From: Caulobacteraceae bacterium | GTDB lineage: Bacteria > Pseudomonadota > Alphaproteobacteria > Caulobacterales > Caulobacteraceae | Direction of reading: 5' to 3' | DNA: 64,000 nt | Assembly: GCA_003164925.1 (NCBI GenBank) | Contig: PLRV01000018.1 | Span: 3,291 to 67,290, forward strand | Part shown: piece after piece, positions 42,348 to 51,422 of the stretch | Layout of the letters: every line of letters starts with the position of its first letter | How positions within the stretch are numbered: the first letter of the stretch is position 1 | Program-made: the position numbers and the translations under genes | Notes under the pieces: model-generated | The model's input: only the letters and a program-made list of their open reading frames with translations | What the model was told of the DNA's origin: nothing | The model's database searches: none

Positions 42348-45263
42348 TCAGGCCCGTTTGGTCAGCTTGTCCACGCGGGTGCGCCGGCGCTGTTCCTGGC
42401 GCGCCAAAACCTCGGCCAGGTAGCGGCCGGTCCAGCTATCTGGTTCGCCGGCGACCTGCTCTGGCGTACCCTCGGCCACGATGCGGCCGCCGCCGTCCCC
42501 GCCCTCGGGACCGAAGTCCAAGATCCAGTCGGCGGTCTTGATCACATCCAGGTTGTGTTCGATCACCACCATGGTGTTGCCTTGATCGACCAGCTCGTGC
42601 AGCACATCGAGCAGGCGCTTGATGTCCTCGAAATGCAGGCCGGTGGTGGGCTCGTCCAGGATGTACAGCGTGCGTCCGGTGGCCCGTCGCGACAGCTCCT
42701 TGGACAGCTTAACCCGCTGGGCCTCGCCGCCCGAAAGCGTGGTCGCCGACTGGCCAAGCTTGACATAGTCGAGTCCCACCCGCGACAGGGTCGCCATCTT
42801 GTCCCGGATGGCGGGCACGGCCTTGAAGAAATCCACGGCCTCCTCGACGGTCATGTCGAGCACATCGGCGATGGACTTCCCCTTGAACAGGATCTCGAGG
42901 GTTTCGCGGTTGTAGCGCCGGCCCTTGCAGACGTCGCAGGTGACATAGACGTCGGGCAGGAAGTGCATCTCGATCTTGATCAGGCCGTCGCCCTGGCACG
43001 CCTCGCAGCGTCCGCCCTTGACGTTGAACGAGAAACGGCCGGGGCCGTAGCCGCGCGCCTTGGACTCGGGCAGGGCGGCGAACCAGTCACGGATCGGCTG
43101 GAAGGCGCCGATGTAGGTGGCCGGATTGGAGCGCGGCGTGCGGCCGATGGGCGACTGGTCAATGTCGATGACCTTGTCGAATTGGGTCAGGCCCTCAATC
43201 CGATCGTGCGGCGCGGGGGCGTCCGAAGCATTGTTCAGCCGGCGCGCCGCGGCCTTGTACAGGGTCTCGATGGTGAAGGTGGACTTGCCGCCGCCCGACA
43301 CGCCGGTGACGCAGGTGAACACCCCCACCGGGATCTCGCCGGTGATGTTTTTCAGATTGTTGCCGCGGGCGCCCTCGACGGTAATGACCTTTTTCTTGGA
43401 GATCGGCCGGCGCTCCAGCGGCACGGCGATCTCGCGCGCACCGGTCAGATACTGGCCGGTGATGCTGTCCTCACAGGCCATGATGTCGGACGGCTTGCCC
43501 TCGGCCACCACCGCGCCGCCATGCACGCCGGCGGCCGGGCCCATGTCGATCACATAGTCGGCCGTGAGGATGGCTTCCTCATCGTGCTCCACCACCAGCA
43601 CAGAATTGCCCAGGTCCCGCAGGCCCCGCAGGCTGGCCAGCAGTCGCGCGTTGTCTCTCTGATGCAGACCGATGGATGGCTCGTCCAGCACATAGAGGAC
43701 GCCGGTCAGGCCCGAGCCGATCTGGCTGGCCAGGCGGATGCGCTGGCTTTCGCCGCCCGACAGCGAGCCTGAGCCGCGCGACAGGGTCAGGTAGTCCAGA
43801 CCCACGTCCACCAGGAAACGCAGGCGGTCGTTGATCTCTTTCAGGATGCGTCGGGCGATCTCCATCTGCTTGTCCGACAGCTGCGCGTTCAGGCTCGCGA
43901 ACCAGTCGCGCGCCATGCGGATCGACAGCAGGCCCGCCTCGCCGATCGAGGAGCCGGCGATCTTGACCGCCAGGGCCTCGGGCTTGAGGCGAAGGCCGTG
44001 GCAGACATCGCAGGGGGTGTCGGACTGATAACGGCCGAGCTCCTCGCGCACCCAGGCGCTGTCGGTCTCGCGCCAGCGCCGCTCCAGGTTGGGCACCACG
44101 CCCTCGAAGGTCTTGCTGACCTCGTATTTGCGGGCGTTGTCGTCGTAGGTGAATTTGATCTTCTCGGCGCCCGAGCCGTAGAGGATTATCTTGCGTGCGT
44201 CCTCCGGCAGCTTGGCCCAGGGCAGATCCATCGAGAAGCCATAGTGGCGGGCCAGCGCCTGCAGGGTCTGGGTGTAGAGCGGCGAGGGCCCGCGCGCCCA
44301 AGGCGCCACCGCGCCCTTGTGCAGGCTCTTTTCCTTGTCGGGAACCACCAGCTCGGCGTCGAACGCCAGCTTGGCGCCCAGGCCATCGCAGGTAGGGCAG
44401 GCGCCGTGCGGACTGTTGAAGGAGAACAGGCGCGGTTCGATTTCGGAGATAGTGAAGCCCGAGACGGGGCAGGCGAACTTCTCGGAAAACAACAGGCGGC
44501 GCGGCTCTTGGCCCCCGCTGTTCTCGTCTTTCGGCGCGTCGGCCCATTCGGCCACGGCAATGCCGTCGGCCAGGCGCAGAGCGGTCTCCAGGCTGTCAGC
44601 CAGGCGCTGCTCCAGGCCCGGTTTGACCACGATGCGGTCGACCACGACATCGATGTCGTGCTTGATCTGCTTCTCCAGCGCCGGGACGTCCTCAATGGGA
44701 TAGAAGGTCCCGTCCACCTTGAGCCGCTGGAAGCCCTGCCGCTGCAGGTCGGCGATCTCTTTGCGGTACTCCCCCTTGCGGCCGCGGATCAGCGGCGCCA
44801 GCAGGTAAAGCCGCGTCCCGTCTTCCAGCGCGGTGATCTTGTCGACCATCTGGCTGACGGTCTGGCTCTCGATGGGCAGGCCGGTAGCGGGCGAATACGG
44901 CACGCCCACCCGCGCCCACAGCAGGCGCATATAGTCGTGAATCTCGGTGACCGTTCCCACTGTGGAGCGCGGGTTCTTGGAGGTGGTTTTCTGCTCGATC
45001 GAAATGGCCGGCGACAGGCCCTCGATCAGGTCCACGTCGGGCTTGCCCATCAGCTCCAGGAATTGGCGGGCATAGGCCGACAGGCTTTCCACGTAGCGGC
45101 GTTGGCCCTCGGCGTAAATGGTGTCGAAGGCCAGGGAGCTCTTGCCCGAGCCGGACAGGCCGGTGAGCACCACAAGCTGCTCGCGCGGGATGTCCACGCT
45201 GACGTTCTTGAGATTGTGCTCGCGCGCGCCGCGCACGCGGATGAAGCGGTGGGGATCGGACAT
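42348..45263 (-). CDS. uvrA: Excinuclease ABC subunit A
   Basis: A 971-residue DNA damage sensor of nucleotide excision repair. Two ABC modules are visible: Walker [21 protein letters not shown] near residue 35 and [17 protein letters not shown] later; signature [19 protein letters not shown] and [18 protein letters not shown]; two zinc modules, [10 protein letters not shown] and [19 protein letters not shown] plus CDVCKGRRY; Walker [15 protein letters not shown] and [14 protein letters not shown]. The ATG at 45263 is preceded on its strand by an alphaproteobacterial LexA box at 45339-45353, so SOS control is likely. Confidence 0.98.
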   Translation of the reverse strand: MSDPHRFIRVRGAREHNLKNVSVDIPREQLVVLTGLSGSGKSSLAFDTIYAEGQRRYVESLSAYARQFLELMGKPDVDLIEGLSPAISIEQKTTSKNPRSTVGTVTEIHDYMRLLWARVGVPYSPATGLPIESQTVSQMVDKITALEDGTRLYLLAPLIRGRKGEYRKEIADLQRQGFQRLKVDGTFYPIEDVPALEKQIKHDIDVVVDRIVVKPGLEQRLADSLETALRLADGIAVAEWADAPKDENSGGQEPRRLLFSEKFACPVSGFTISEIEPRLFSFNSPHGACPTCDGLGAKLAFDAELVVPDKEKSLHKGAVAPWARGPSPLYTQTLQALARHYGFSMDLPWAKLPEDARKIILYGSGAEKIKFTYDDNARKYEVSKTFEGVVPNLERRWRETDSAWVREELGRYQSDTPCDVCHGLRLKPEALAVKIAGSSIGEAGLLSIRMARDWFASLNAQLSDKQMEIARRILKEINDRLRFLVDVGLDYLTLSRGSGSLSGGESQRIRLASQIGSGLTGVLYVLDEPSIGLHQRDNARLLASLRGLRDLGNSVLVVEHDEEAILTADYVIDMGPAAGVHGGAVVAEGKPSDIMACEDSITGQYLTGAREIAVPLERRPISKKKVITVEGARGNNLKNITGEIPVGVFTCVTGVSGGGKSTFTIETLYKAAARRLNNASDAPAPHDRIEGLTQFDKVIDIDQSPIGRTPRSNPATYIGAFQPIRDWFAALPESKARGYGPGRFSFNVKGGRCEACQGDGLIKIEMHFLPDVYVTCDVCKGRRYNRETLEILFKGKSIADVLDMTVEEAVDFFKAVPAIRDKMATLSRVGLDYVKLGQSATTLSGGEAQRVKLSKELSRRATGRTLYILDEPTTGLHFEDIKRLLDVLHELVDQGNTMVVIEHNLDVIKTADWILDFGPEGGDGGGRIVAEGTPEQVAGEPDSWTGRYLAEVLARQEQRRRTRVDKLTKRA

Positions 45264-45338
45264 GCAAAGCTCGAAAGGCCCGGCGAAAGATGGCGGGCGG
45301 ACCCTCCTATGTAGGGCCTAATCCGCGCTTCGCAGCAA

Positions 45339-45353
45339 GAACATTATGGGAAC
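45339..45353 (-). promoter_or_regulatory. LexA (SOS) box before uvrA
   Basis: On the minus strand GTTCCCATAATGTTC fits the alphaproteobacterial LexA site GTTC-N7-GTTC exactly. It is 76 bases upstream of the uvrA ATG, just before a TTGCTG/TACATA promoter-like pair. Confidence 0.75.
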
Positions 45354-45396
45354 TTGAAGGCTCGGGCTTTGTCGCCGCCGAATTGAACAAGCGGGC

Positions 45397-45786
45397 CTAT
45401 TCCTGGAAACCTGCGAAAGGCTCGATGTTGGCGTCCAGACCAAGGCGTCGAGCCGCCGACAACAGCCGCCGGTCCCGCGTCCACAGACGGGCAGTCGCGG
45501 TTAGGCGCGTGGCGGCTAGCAGATGCGCGTCTACGTAGCCGATCCCCAACCCGATCAGTTCGTTCAACGCGATGAAATCGAACACTTCCGCGTCCGTCGC
45601 GACGATGGCCTCGGGCAGACCTCGCAGGGCGTCCAACACCCGTTGGCGCTGGGGAATACGGCCCAGGGCGAGTTCGCCCATAACATGCGGGTGCATCAGA
45701 ACCTGCTCGCGCTCAAGCAGGTCGACCAGACCCGCATCGCTCCGGTGCAGGTGGTCGACCCACACCGAGGTGTCGGCCAAGATCAC
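45397..45786 (-). CDS. vapC: VapC-type PIN-domain toxin
   Basis: A 129-residue PIN-domain ribonuclease. The acidic active-site residues are visible in LADTSVWVDHL (Asp4), VMGELALG (Glu), GYVDAHLLAA (Asp) and WTRDRRL (Asp). Such toxins cleave tRNA or rRNA loops when their antitoxin is lost. The GTG start at 45786 overlaps the end of the antitoxin gene by four bases, the usual antitoxin-first order. Confidence 0.9.
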   Translation of the reverse strand: MILADTSVWVDHLHRSDAGLVDLLEREQVLMHPHVMGELALGRIPQRQRVLDALRGLPEAIVATDAEVFDFIALNELIGLGIGYVDAHLLAATRLTATARLWTRDRRLLSAARRLGLDANIEPFAGFQE

Positions 45787-45980
45787 GCCGGATCAGCGCG
45801 TCGCCGGGGCGGAGCTTCAAGATCCGGCGCCGCGCCGCCCAGACGCGCGAGCCGTCGGGCGCTCTCACGCTGGATCAGCGCCTTCAACCCCTCGCGAACA
45901 AGCGCGGATTTTTCCGTTAGGCCCGTCAGGTTTTGCGCCGTGGCCAATAGATCGTCGTCGATGGCGAGGGTGGTGCGCAT
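45783..45980 (-). CDS. vapB: VapB-type antitoxin
   Basis: A 65-residue protein with the Arc/MetJ-like ribbon-helix-helix pattern of VapB family type II: MRTTLAIDDDLLATAQNLTG, then TEKSALVREGLKALIQRESA. The C-terminal RRLARLGG...PPRRRADPA would bind VapC. ATG 45980 is used; a start at 46019 would add 13 residues ahead of the ribbon. It probably represses its own promoter as a dimer with VapC. Confidence 0.88.
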   Translation of the reverse strand: MRTTLAIDDDLLATAQNLTGLTEKSALVREGLKALIQRESARRLARLGGAAPDLEAPPRRRADPA

Positions 45981-46098
45981 GATCTCTGCCTGGTGAAGAG
46001 GCACGAAATATCGCATCAATTGATGCTGATTTCAATGCGGGGCGGGCGGATAGGGCGCGCGCGCCTGAGCTGCCGCGGTCCAAGGGGCAGGTTGCGCT

Positions 46099-47814
46099 TC
46101 ACTTGACGAAGTTATCGCCAAGCAGCTCCAGCACGTCGCCGGCGCGGCCGCTCAGCATGGCCTTGGCCGAGTAAAGCGCCGTGCCGAACACCTGGGCGGC
46201 CTCGACCTTGGGCGGCATGACCAGCTCCATGCGGTCGACGTGAACGTCCAGCAGGGCGGGACCCGGCTGCGCCAGCCAATCGGCGACGGCGCCGTCCAGG
46301 GCTTCGGCGTCGCGCACCGAGCGCCCCCAGAAGCCGATGGCCTCGGCGACCTTGGCGAAATCTGGGTTCTTCAAGTCGGTGTAAGCGTCCAGCAGGCCTT
46401 CAACCTTTTGCTCGATTTCCACGAAACCCAGGCTGGCGTTGTTGAACACGGCCACCTTGATCGGGATGTCCTCCTGGATCGCGGTGAGCAGGTCGCCCAG
46501 CATCATGGCCAGGCCGCCGTCGCCGGACAGCGAGATCACCTGCCGATGGGGCTGGGCCTTCTTGGCGCCGAGGGCCTGGGGCATGGCGTTGGCCATGGTG
46601 CCGTGGCTGAGGCTGATGATGGTGCGGCTCTTGCCGGTGGCCGGTATATGGCGCAGGAGCCACACCATGGGCGAGCCGCCGTCCGCCGTGAATACCGCGT
46701 CCTCGTCCGCGTGCTTGGCGATCAGGCTGGCCAGGTACTGGGGATGGATGGCGGCGCCGCGGCCGATCTTGGCGCGTTTGTCGAGGGTCTCGGCCGCCGC
46801 GCGATGATGGCGCAGGCATTCGTCCAGGAAGCCGCGATCGCCGCGCGGCTTCAGGCCCGGCAGTAGAGCCTGCAAAGTCGGCTTTATGTCGCCCACGGCC
46901 CCAAGGGCGATGGGATGGCGGCGCCCCAGATGCGCGCCATCGATGTCGATCTGGATGATCTTGGCCTTGCTGGGATAGAACTGGCGCCAGGCGAAGTCGC
47001 AGCCAAGCAGCAGCAGGGTGTCGCAGCTCATCAAGGCGTGATAGCCGCCCTCAGTCCCGAAGATGCCGGTCATGCCGACGCCGTAGGGATTGTCGTGCTC
47101 CAGAAAGTCCTTGGCCCTGGACGTATGGGCCACCGGCGCCTTGAGGGTCTCGGCCAGGGCCATGACCTCCGCGTGCGCGCCCGCGCAGCCCGAACCGCCG
47201 TAGACGGCGATCCTGGAGCCCGCGTTCAGCGCCTGGGCGATGGCGTCGAGCTCGCCGTCGCTGGGCCGCACGACGGGATGGGCGATGTGCACCGCAAAAC
47301 CGTCGTCCTCGACTTCCTCCTTTGACACGTCGACCGGCAGGATCAGCACCGCCACGCCGTGCTTGGACAGCGCCGCCTGACAGGCCTGAGCGGTTTTGCG
47401 GCGGGCCTGGGCGCCGGTGCGGATCTCGTCGCAAAAGACGCTGCAGCTCGCGTAGACGCTCTTGAAGTCGACCTCCTGCGGAAAGTCGAAGCCGATCTCG
47501 TCGCGCACGATCTGGCTGGCGATCAGAACCACCGGCGCACGGTTGCGATGGCTTTCGAATAGGCCATTGATGAAGTGCAGGCTGCCCGGTCCGCACGATC
47601 CGGCGCAGGCGGTCAGGTCGCCGGTGATCATCGCCTCGGCGCCCGCGGCGAAGCCCGCAGCCTCCTCGTGCCTGACATGGACGAAGGCGATCTTGCTGCG
47701 CCGCAAGGCGTCGGTGACATAGTTGAGGGTGTCTCCGGGCACGCCCCAGCAGTGCTTCACCCCCGCGCCCTCCAGCGTTTCGACGACGACCTGAGCCACT
47801 GTTTTGCGGGCCAT
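46099..47814 (-). CDS. poxB: Thiamine-diphosphate-dependent pyruvate dehydrogenase (quinone) / PoxB-like
   Basis: A 571-residue enzyme of the pyruvate oxidase / acetolactate synthase superfamily. The N-terminal domain has HCWGVPGDTLNYVTDALRRS and HVRHEEAAGFAAGAEA (catalytic Glu), the middle has a FAD-type region (GGSGCAGAHAEVMALAETL), and the C-terminal ThDP motif is LSGDGGLAMMLGDLLTAIQE then PIKVAVFNN. The length equals E. coli PoxB (572), which converts pyruvate to acetate and CO2 with ubiquinone. AGGAG lies nine bases before ATG 47814. PoxB versus another superfamily member rests on length and motif order. Confidence 0.85.
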   Translation of the reverse strand: MARKTVAQVVVETLEGAGVKHCWGVPGDTLNYVTDALRRSKIAFVHVRHEEAAGFAAGAEAMITGDLTACAGSCGPGSLHFINGLFESHRNRAPVVLIASQIVRDEIGFDFPQEVDFKSVYASCSVFCDEIRTGAQARRKTAQACQAALSKHGVAVLILPVDVSKEEVEDDGFAVHIAHPVVRPSDGELDAIAQALNAGSRIAVYGGSGCAGAHAEVMALAETLKAPVAHTSRAKDFLEHDNPYGVGMTGIFGTEGGYHALMSCDTLLLLGCDFAWRQFYPSKAKIIQIDIDGAHLGRRHPIALGAVGDIKPTLQALLPGLKPRGDRGFLDECLRHHRAAAETLDKRAKIGRGAAIHPQYLASLIAKHADEDAVFTADGGSPMVWLLRHIPATGKSRTIISLSHGTMANAMPQALGAKKAQPHRQVISLSGDGGLAMMLGDLLTAIQEDIPIKVAVFNNASLGFVEIEQKVEGLLDAYTDLKNPDFAKVAEAIGFWGRSVRDAEALDGAVADWLAQPGPALLDVHVDRMELVMPPKVEAAQVFGTALYSAKAMLSGRAGDVLELLGDNFVK

Positions 47815-47880
47815 GTTCGCAACTCCTGAAAGGGCGCACGAGCCGGATATGACGCCTCGCCCCGAGGACTTTCCACCTCC

Positions 47881-48106
47881 GCCTCGGCAAAACAAGCGTG
47901 GCCGCGGCGCGCCGTCGCAGAACGGGTCGCCGCCGGCGCCATCCTGGCCGCCGACCTCCACGCCCTACCGGTGTCCACCGCCCACATTCTGTCCAGCGGG
48001 GCGCCGGGGGCCGTGGCGGCCAACGGGTCGGGCCTGCAGTGGAGCACGATCCGCTCCATCGCCACGGCCTGGGTGATGACGCTGCCGGCCGCTAAGCTGA
48101 CGGTAA
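47881..48106 (+). pseudogene. C-terminal remnant of a PiT-family phosphate permease
   Basis: Between poxB and the kinase gene one frame reads ERVAAGAILAADLHALPVST, then AHILSSGAPGAVAANGSGLQ, WSTIRSIATAWVMTLPAAKL. The run LPVSTxHxLSSGxxGxxAANxSGLQxST is the C-terminal signature of PiT inorganic phosphate transporters. The rest of the about 500-residue protein is missing on the left, where poxB begins, and after PAAKL the frame runs on into unrelated sequence. It is a dead fragment that in one reading appears fused to the kinase; the kinase has its own good start. Confidence 0.75.
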
Positions 48107-48156
48107 ACAATATTCGGCATAGTCCTTTCCCAAATAAGAGGTTGGGAGGCGATTCA

Positions 48157-50649
48157 ATGAGACGGCCGTCTTTGACCGCCAAACTGCTCATTGTGGTGCT
48201 CGCGCTGTCGTTCGCCTTTACCGGCATCTGCGCCGTGACGGGATTTTTCGCCTTCCGGCGCGCCTTTGTTCAAGCCAAGGAGGCCGACCTTGCCCTCTAC
48301 GCCGCGGAGCGGGGACGCGAACAAAGCGCGGTGTTCCGCGCCCTGGCCCTCAGACACCAGGCGGCGACCGCCGCCTTGGTCCGCCGTCTGGACGCCTTGA
48401 GCGAGGCCCAGGTCGATCAGCGGTTCGCGCGCGATTTCCCACTGGCTTCCGATGGCAGCCGCCGCACCCCACCGGTCCTGTACTACGGCCGAAAGCTCCC
48501 TTCGGGCCAGGTCCAGTTTGGACTGGATGGCGACATAGCCGATGGCAAGACCGTGTCGCGGACGGAAAAACGCTTGCTGCTGACCGCACTCGATGTCGTG
48601 CAGGAGATCGGCGAAGGCCAACAGAACCGGCTCGATAACTTCGAATTCTTCACGGCCAACGGCAACGTCATTCTCTTCGCGCCCAATCCGCCCGGCTGGC
48701 TCGTGCAGCTGCGAGCCCGCCGACGGCAGTCGAGGCAGGCGGCGCCGGCCGGCCCGTCCGTCGGCCAGGTTCCCAGCTTGGTGCAAGGGATGCGGTGCGA
48801 CCCCGCTCCAGATTCGAAAGAGTCCCGGGCGTGTTTCTCGCCGGCCGTCGTCGATGGCCGTGTTGTCGGCGCCTTCGGCTCGGTGCTCCTCAAAGATGAG
48901 TACTTGCCGGCGGTGTTCAAGGACCAGGCGCCCGGCGTCGCCCAAATGCTCATCACCGACAAGGGCGAACTAGTCGCCTCATCCGGGAATGCGGACGACG
49001 GCCGGCTCACTGAGAGCGAGCGACTGCAGTTGCGCACTCAAGCGGCGAAAGCCATCATCGCGGCTATCAAGCGTAGCGGGCTCAACAGCGGCGTGCTGAC
49101 CAGGACAAACTCTGGCCGCTTGATCGCCTTCACCCGGCTTGAGACCCCCGCCTTGTATCTGGTGGTGGCGACTTCGCGGACTCCGATTGAGGTGCGCGCC
49201 GGCTGGACGTCACTGGCGATCGTCGGCGCTGGCCTGCTCGCCCTGCTCGGCACGGGCCTGATGATCTTTCTCTATACCCGCCGGCTGATCGTGCGGCCGC
49301 TGGAGCGGCTGGCCCGCCATAGCCTGAGAATGCGCGCCGCGACGGAGCCGCTGGACGCGGCGATCTTGAACGAGGCGTCGGATCTCGAAGCGCGCAGGGA
49401 CGAAATCGGCGACCTGGCTCATTGCTTGGCCGAGGAACGGGCGCGCGCGGATGAAATCCTGCAATCGCTTGAGGAGCGGGTCGCCGAGCGCACCGGCGAA
49501 CTGGACCGGGCCAACCGGGCCAAGTCCTCGTTCCTCGCCAATATGAGCCATGAGTTGCGCACCCCGCTCAATGGGGTGGTGGCGCTGTCAGACCTGTTGG
49601 CCAAACGCCAGTCCTGCGAGGAAGACCGCAAGATGGCCGAGCTGGTGGTCTCCTCGGCCAAGCTGCTTGAGCAGGTGCTCACGGACATCCTGGACGTATC
49701 CAAGATCGAAGCCGGCCAATTGACCTTGACCCACGAGCCGTTCGAACTGGAAAGCCTGGTCAGCCGCATCGCCCAGCTGCATAGCGCCACGGCCGAGCGC
49801 AAGGGCGTGAGCTTGGACTGGACCGTGTCCCCCGCCGCCGCCGGCCGCTATCTGGGCGACGAGGTGCGCATCACCCAGGTCCTGTCCAACCTGCTGTCCA
49901 ACGCCGTCAAGTTCACTGCGCACGGCCGTGTGGGCCTGGCGGTCGACGCGGGTCCAGAGGGATTGACGCTGACGGTCGAGGACACCGGCATCGGTTTTTC
50001 ACCCGACATGGCCGAACGCCTATTCAAGCCCTTCGAACAGGCCGACGCCTCGGTCACCCGCCAATTCGGGGGCACCGGCCTGGGTCTGGCCATCGCCAAG
50101 TCCCTATGCGCGCTGATGGGCGGCTCGATCTGCGCCCAATCCGAAGTCGGCCGCGGCGCCCGGTTCACCGCGACGCTGCCCTTGCTCAGAGCCGGGGAGG
50201 CGGTGAGCTATGAGACTGAGACGGCGCCGTTGGAAGTCGGGCTGGAAGGAATACGGGTGCTGTTGGCCGAGGATCATCCGACCAACCAGGCGGTGGTGCG
50301 CCTGATCCTTGAGCCTCTGGGGGTGAATATCACCCTGGTCGAGAACGGGGCCGACGCCGTGGAGCGGTTCAAGGCCGAGTCGTTCGACGTGGTGCTGATG
50401 GATCGGCATATGCCGGTGATGGACGGTTTGACCGCCATCCGCCTGATCCGGGCGCACGAGGCGCAGGCCGGAGGCGAACCAACCCCAATCATCGTCCTGA
50501 CCGCCGACGCCCTTCCCGAACATGCGCAAGCCAGCCGCACCGCGGGAGCCGACGGGCACCTGTCCAAGCCGATCCGCCCCGCTGGCCTGATCGCGGCGCT
50601 CCAGCGGGCCGTGGCTCCGGCCGAGCGGAGCAAGTCCGAGGTGGCCTGA
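48157..50649 (+). CDS. Hybrid sensor histidine kinase with receiver domain
   Basis: About 830 residues from ATG 48157, where GGGAGG is spaced eight bases; a longer frame would include the permease remnant. TM1 is about residues 9-33 and TM2 (AIVGAGLLALLGTGLMIFLY) near 345. Between them is a large periplasmic sensor of about 310 residues without a clear family. After a HAMP-like segment comes HisKA with NMSHELRTPLNGVVAL (His phospho-acceptor), then the ATPase boxes NLLSNAVKFTA, DTGIGFSPDMAERLFKPFEQ and GGTGLGLAIAKSLC, and a C-terminal receiver with VLLAEDHPTNQ, LMDRHMPVMDG (Asp) and LTADALPE. No partner regulator is nearby. Confidence 0.95.
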   Translation: MRRPSLTAKLLIVVLALSFAFTGICAVTGFFAFRRAFVQAKEADLALYAAERGREQSAVFRALALRHQAATAALVRRLDALSEAQVDQRFARDFPLASDGSRRTPPVLYYGRKLPSGQVQFGLDGDIADGKTVSRTEKRLLLTALDVVQEIGEGQQNRLDNFEFFTANGNVILFAPNPPGWLVQLRARRRQSRQAAPAGPSVGQVPSLVQGMRCDPAPDSKESRACFSPAVVDGRVVGAFGSVLLKDEYLPAVFKDQAPGVAQMLITDKGELVASSGNADDGRLTESERLQLRTQAAKAIIAAIKRSGLNSGVLTRTNSGRLIAFTRLETPALYLVVATSRTPIEVRAGWTSLAIVGAGLLALLGTGLMIFLYTRRLIVRPLERLARHSLRMRAATEPLDAAILNEASDLEARRDEIGDLAHCLAEERARADEILQSLEERVAERTGELDRANRAKSSFLANMSHELRTPLNGVVALSDLLAKRQSCEEDRKMAELVVSSAKLLEQVLTDILDVSKIEAGQLTLTHEPFELESLVSRIAQLHSATAERKGVSLDWTVSPAAAGRYLGDEVRITQVLSNLLSNAVKFTAHGRVGLAVDAGPEGLTLTVEDTGIGFSPDMAERLFKPFEQADASVTRQFGGTGLGLAIAKSLCALMGGSICAQSEVGRGARFTATLPLLRAGEAVSYETETAPLEVGLEGIRVLLAEDHPTNQAVVRLILEPLGVNITLVENGADAVERFKAESFDVVLMDRHMPVMDGLTAIRLIRAHEAQAGGEPTPIIVLTADALPEHAQASRTAGADGHLSKPIRPAGLIAALQRAVAPAERSKSEVA

Positions 50650-50680
50650 TGGCGGTCTCGGTTTTGCCCAGGTGTCTGCC

Positions 50681-51121
50681 TTAGGCCCTTCTATTCAGCG
50701 TCAACGACGTGGCTGGGCGCATGGCCTGCTTGGCCTTGGGGCCGTAGCCCGCGACCGCGCCCCGCTGGCGGGCAATCTCTTCGGCGATGGCGCGAACCAG
50801 GCCCTCGGTGATGATCTTGGCCGCTTCCACCGCACGGCCATGGCGGGCCAGAACGGCATCGAAGGCGCGGGTGGAGACGATGAGGCGCTTGCGCAATTCG
50901 AAGGGGGCCCCCGCCAGCAGGTCTGGCCGCGACTGCACGCGCAGGCTTTCGTGGCGATAAAGGTTGGCCAGCCGGCCGGTCTCTTCGGCGTTGAGAGCGG
51001 CCTCGTGAGGACGGCGCGCCTCGAACGCCTGGACCTGCTCGGTGATCAGCGCGGTCAGGCGCTCAGTCAGGGTGATGAGCTGCAGCACGCGGCCGGCGGC
51101 GTCGGGAGCGTCGAGCGCCAT
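50681..51121 (-). CDS. flbY: Flagellar protein FlbY-like
   Basis: A 146-residue, mostly helical protein (LQLITLTERLTALITEQVQA, FEARRPHEAALNAEETGRLA), the last gene of the flgI transcription unit and converging with the kinase gene. Size, helical content and position after the rod-assembly gene match Caulobacter FlbY, which is found in flagellar clusters of this order; its precise role is unclear. No membrane segment or signal peptide. Confidence 0.7.
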   Translation of the reverse strand: MALDAPDAAGRVLQLITLTERLTALITEQVQAFEARRPHEAALNAEETGRLANLYRHESLRVQSRPDLLAGAPFELRKRLIVSTRAFDAVLARHGRAVEAAKIITEGLVRAIAEEIARQRGAVAGYGPKAKQAMRPATSLTLNRRA

Positions 51122-51122
51122 A

Positions 51123-51422
51123 TCAGGCGAGACCCTGCAGTTTTAGCATCTCGGCCTGGACGGATTTGGCTAGGCCGACGCCGTGGCCCTCGGCGATCTG
51201 CTTGCCCACAGCGTCCATCATGATCGACTTGAAGGCCTCGCCGCCTTCACCGCCCCCCATGTCCACGTCTTTGAATACCGACTGCAGCATGCTCGACAGG
51301 AAGGAGGCCTCGAACTTCTTGGAGGTCTCTGAAATCTTGGCGCGCGCCGTGGCCTGCTGGGCCGGGGTCATGGCTGCGGCGGCCGCTTGGGCGGGGGTCA
51401 CGGGCAGGGCGACAGGAGTCAT
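51123..51422 (-). CDS. Rod-binding protein (FlgJ N-terminal / CheL type)
   Basis: About 99 residues. The FlgJ rod-binding pattern is visible: ISETSKKFEASFLSSMLQSV, then FKSIMMDAVGKQIAEGHGVG and LAKSVQAEMLKL. The muramidase part of enterobacterial FlgJ is absent, as in alphaproteobacteria, where the gene is often called cheL. The start (GTG 51425 or ATG 51422) overlaps the flgI stop, and flbY begins directly after its stop. Confidence 0.85.
   Translation of the reverse strand: MTPVALPVTPAQAAAAAMTPAQQATARAKISETSKKFEASFLSSMLQSVFKDVDMGGGEGGEAFKSIMMDAVGKQIAEGHGVGLAKSVQAEMLKLQGLA

Noticed and set aside
47971-48156. Long N-terminus for the hybrid kinase starting at 47971
   Set aside because: This stretch is the permease remnant; the kinase ATG at 48157 has its own ribosome binding site and directly precedes the first membrane helix.
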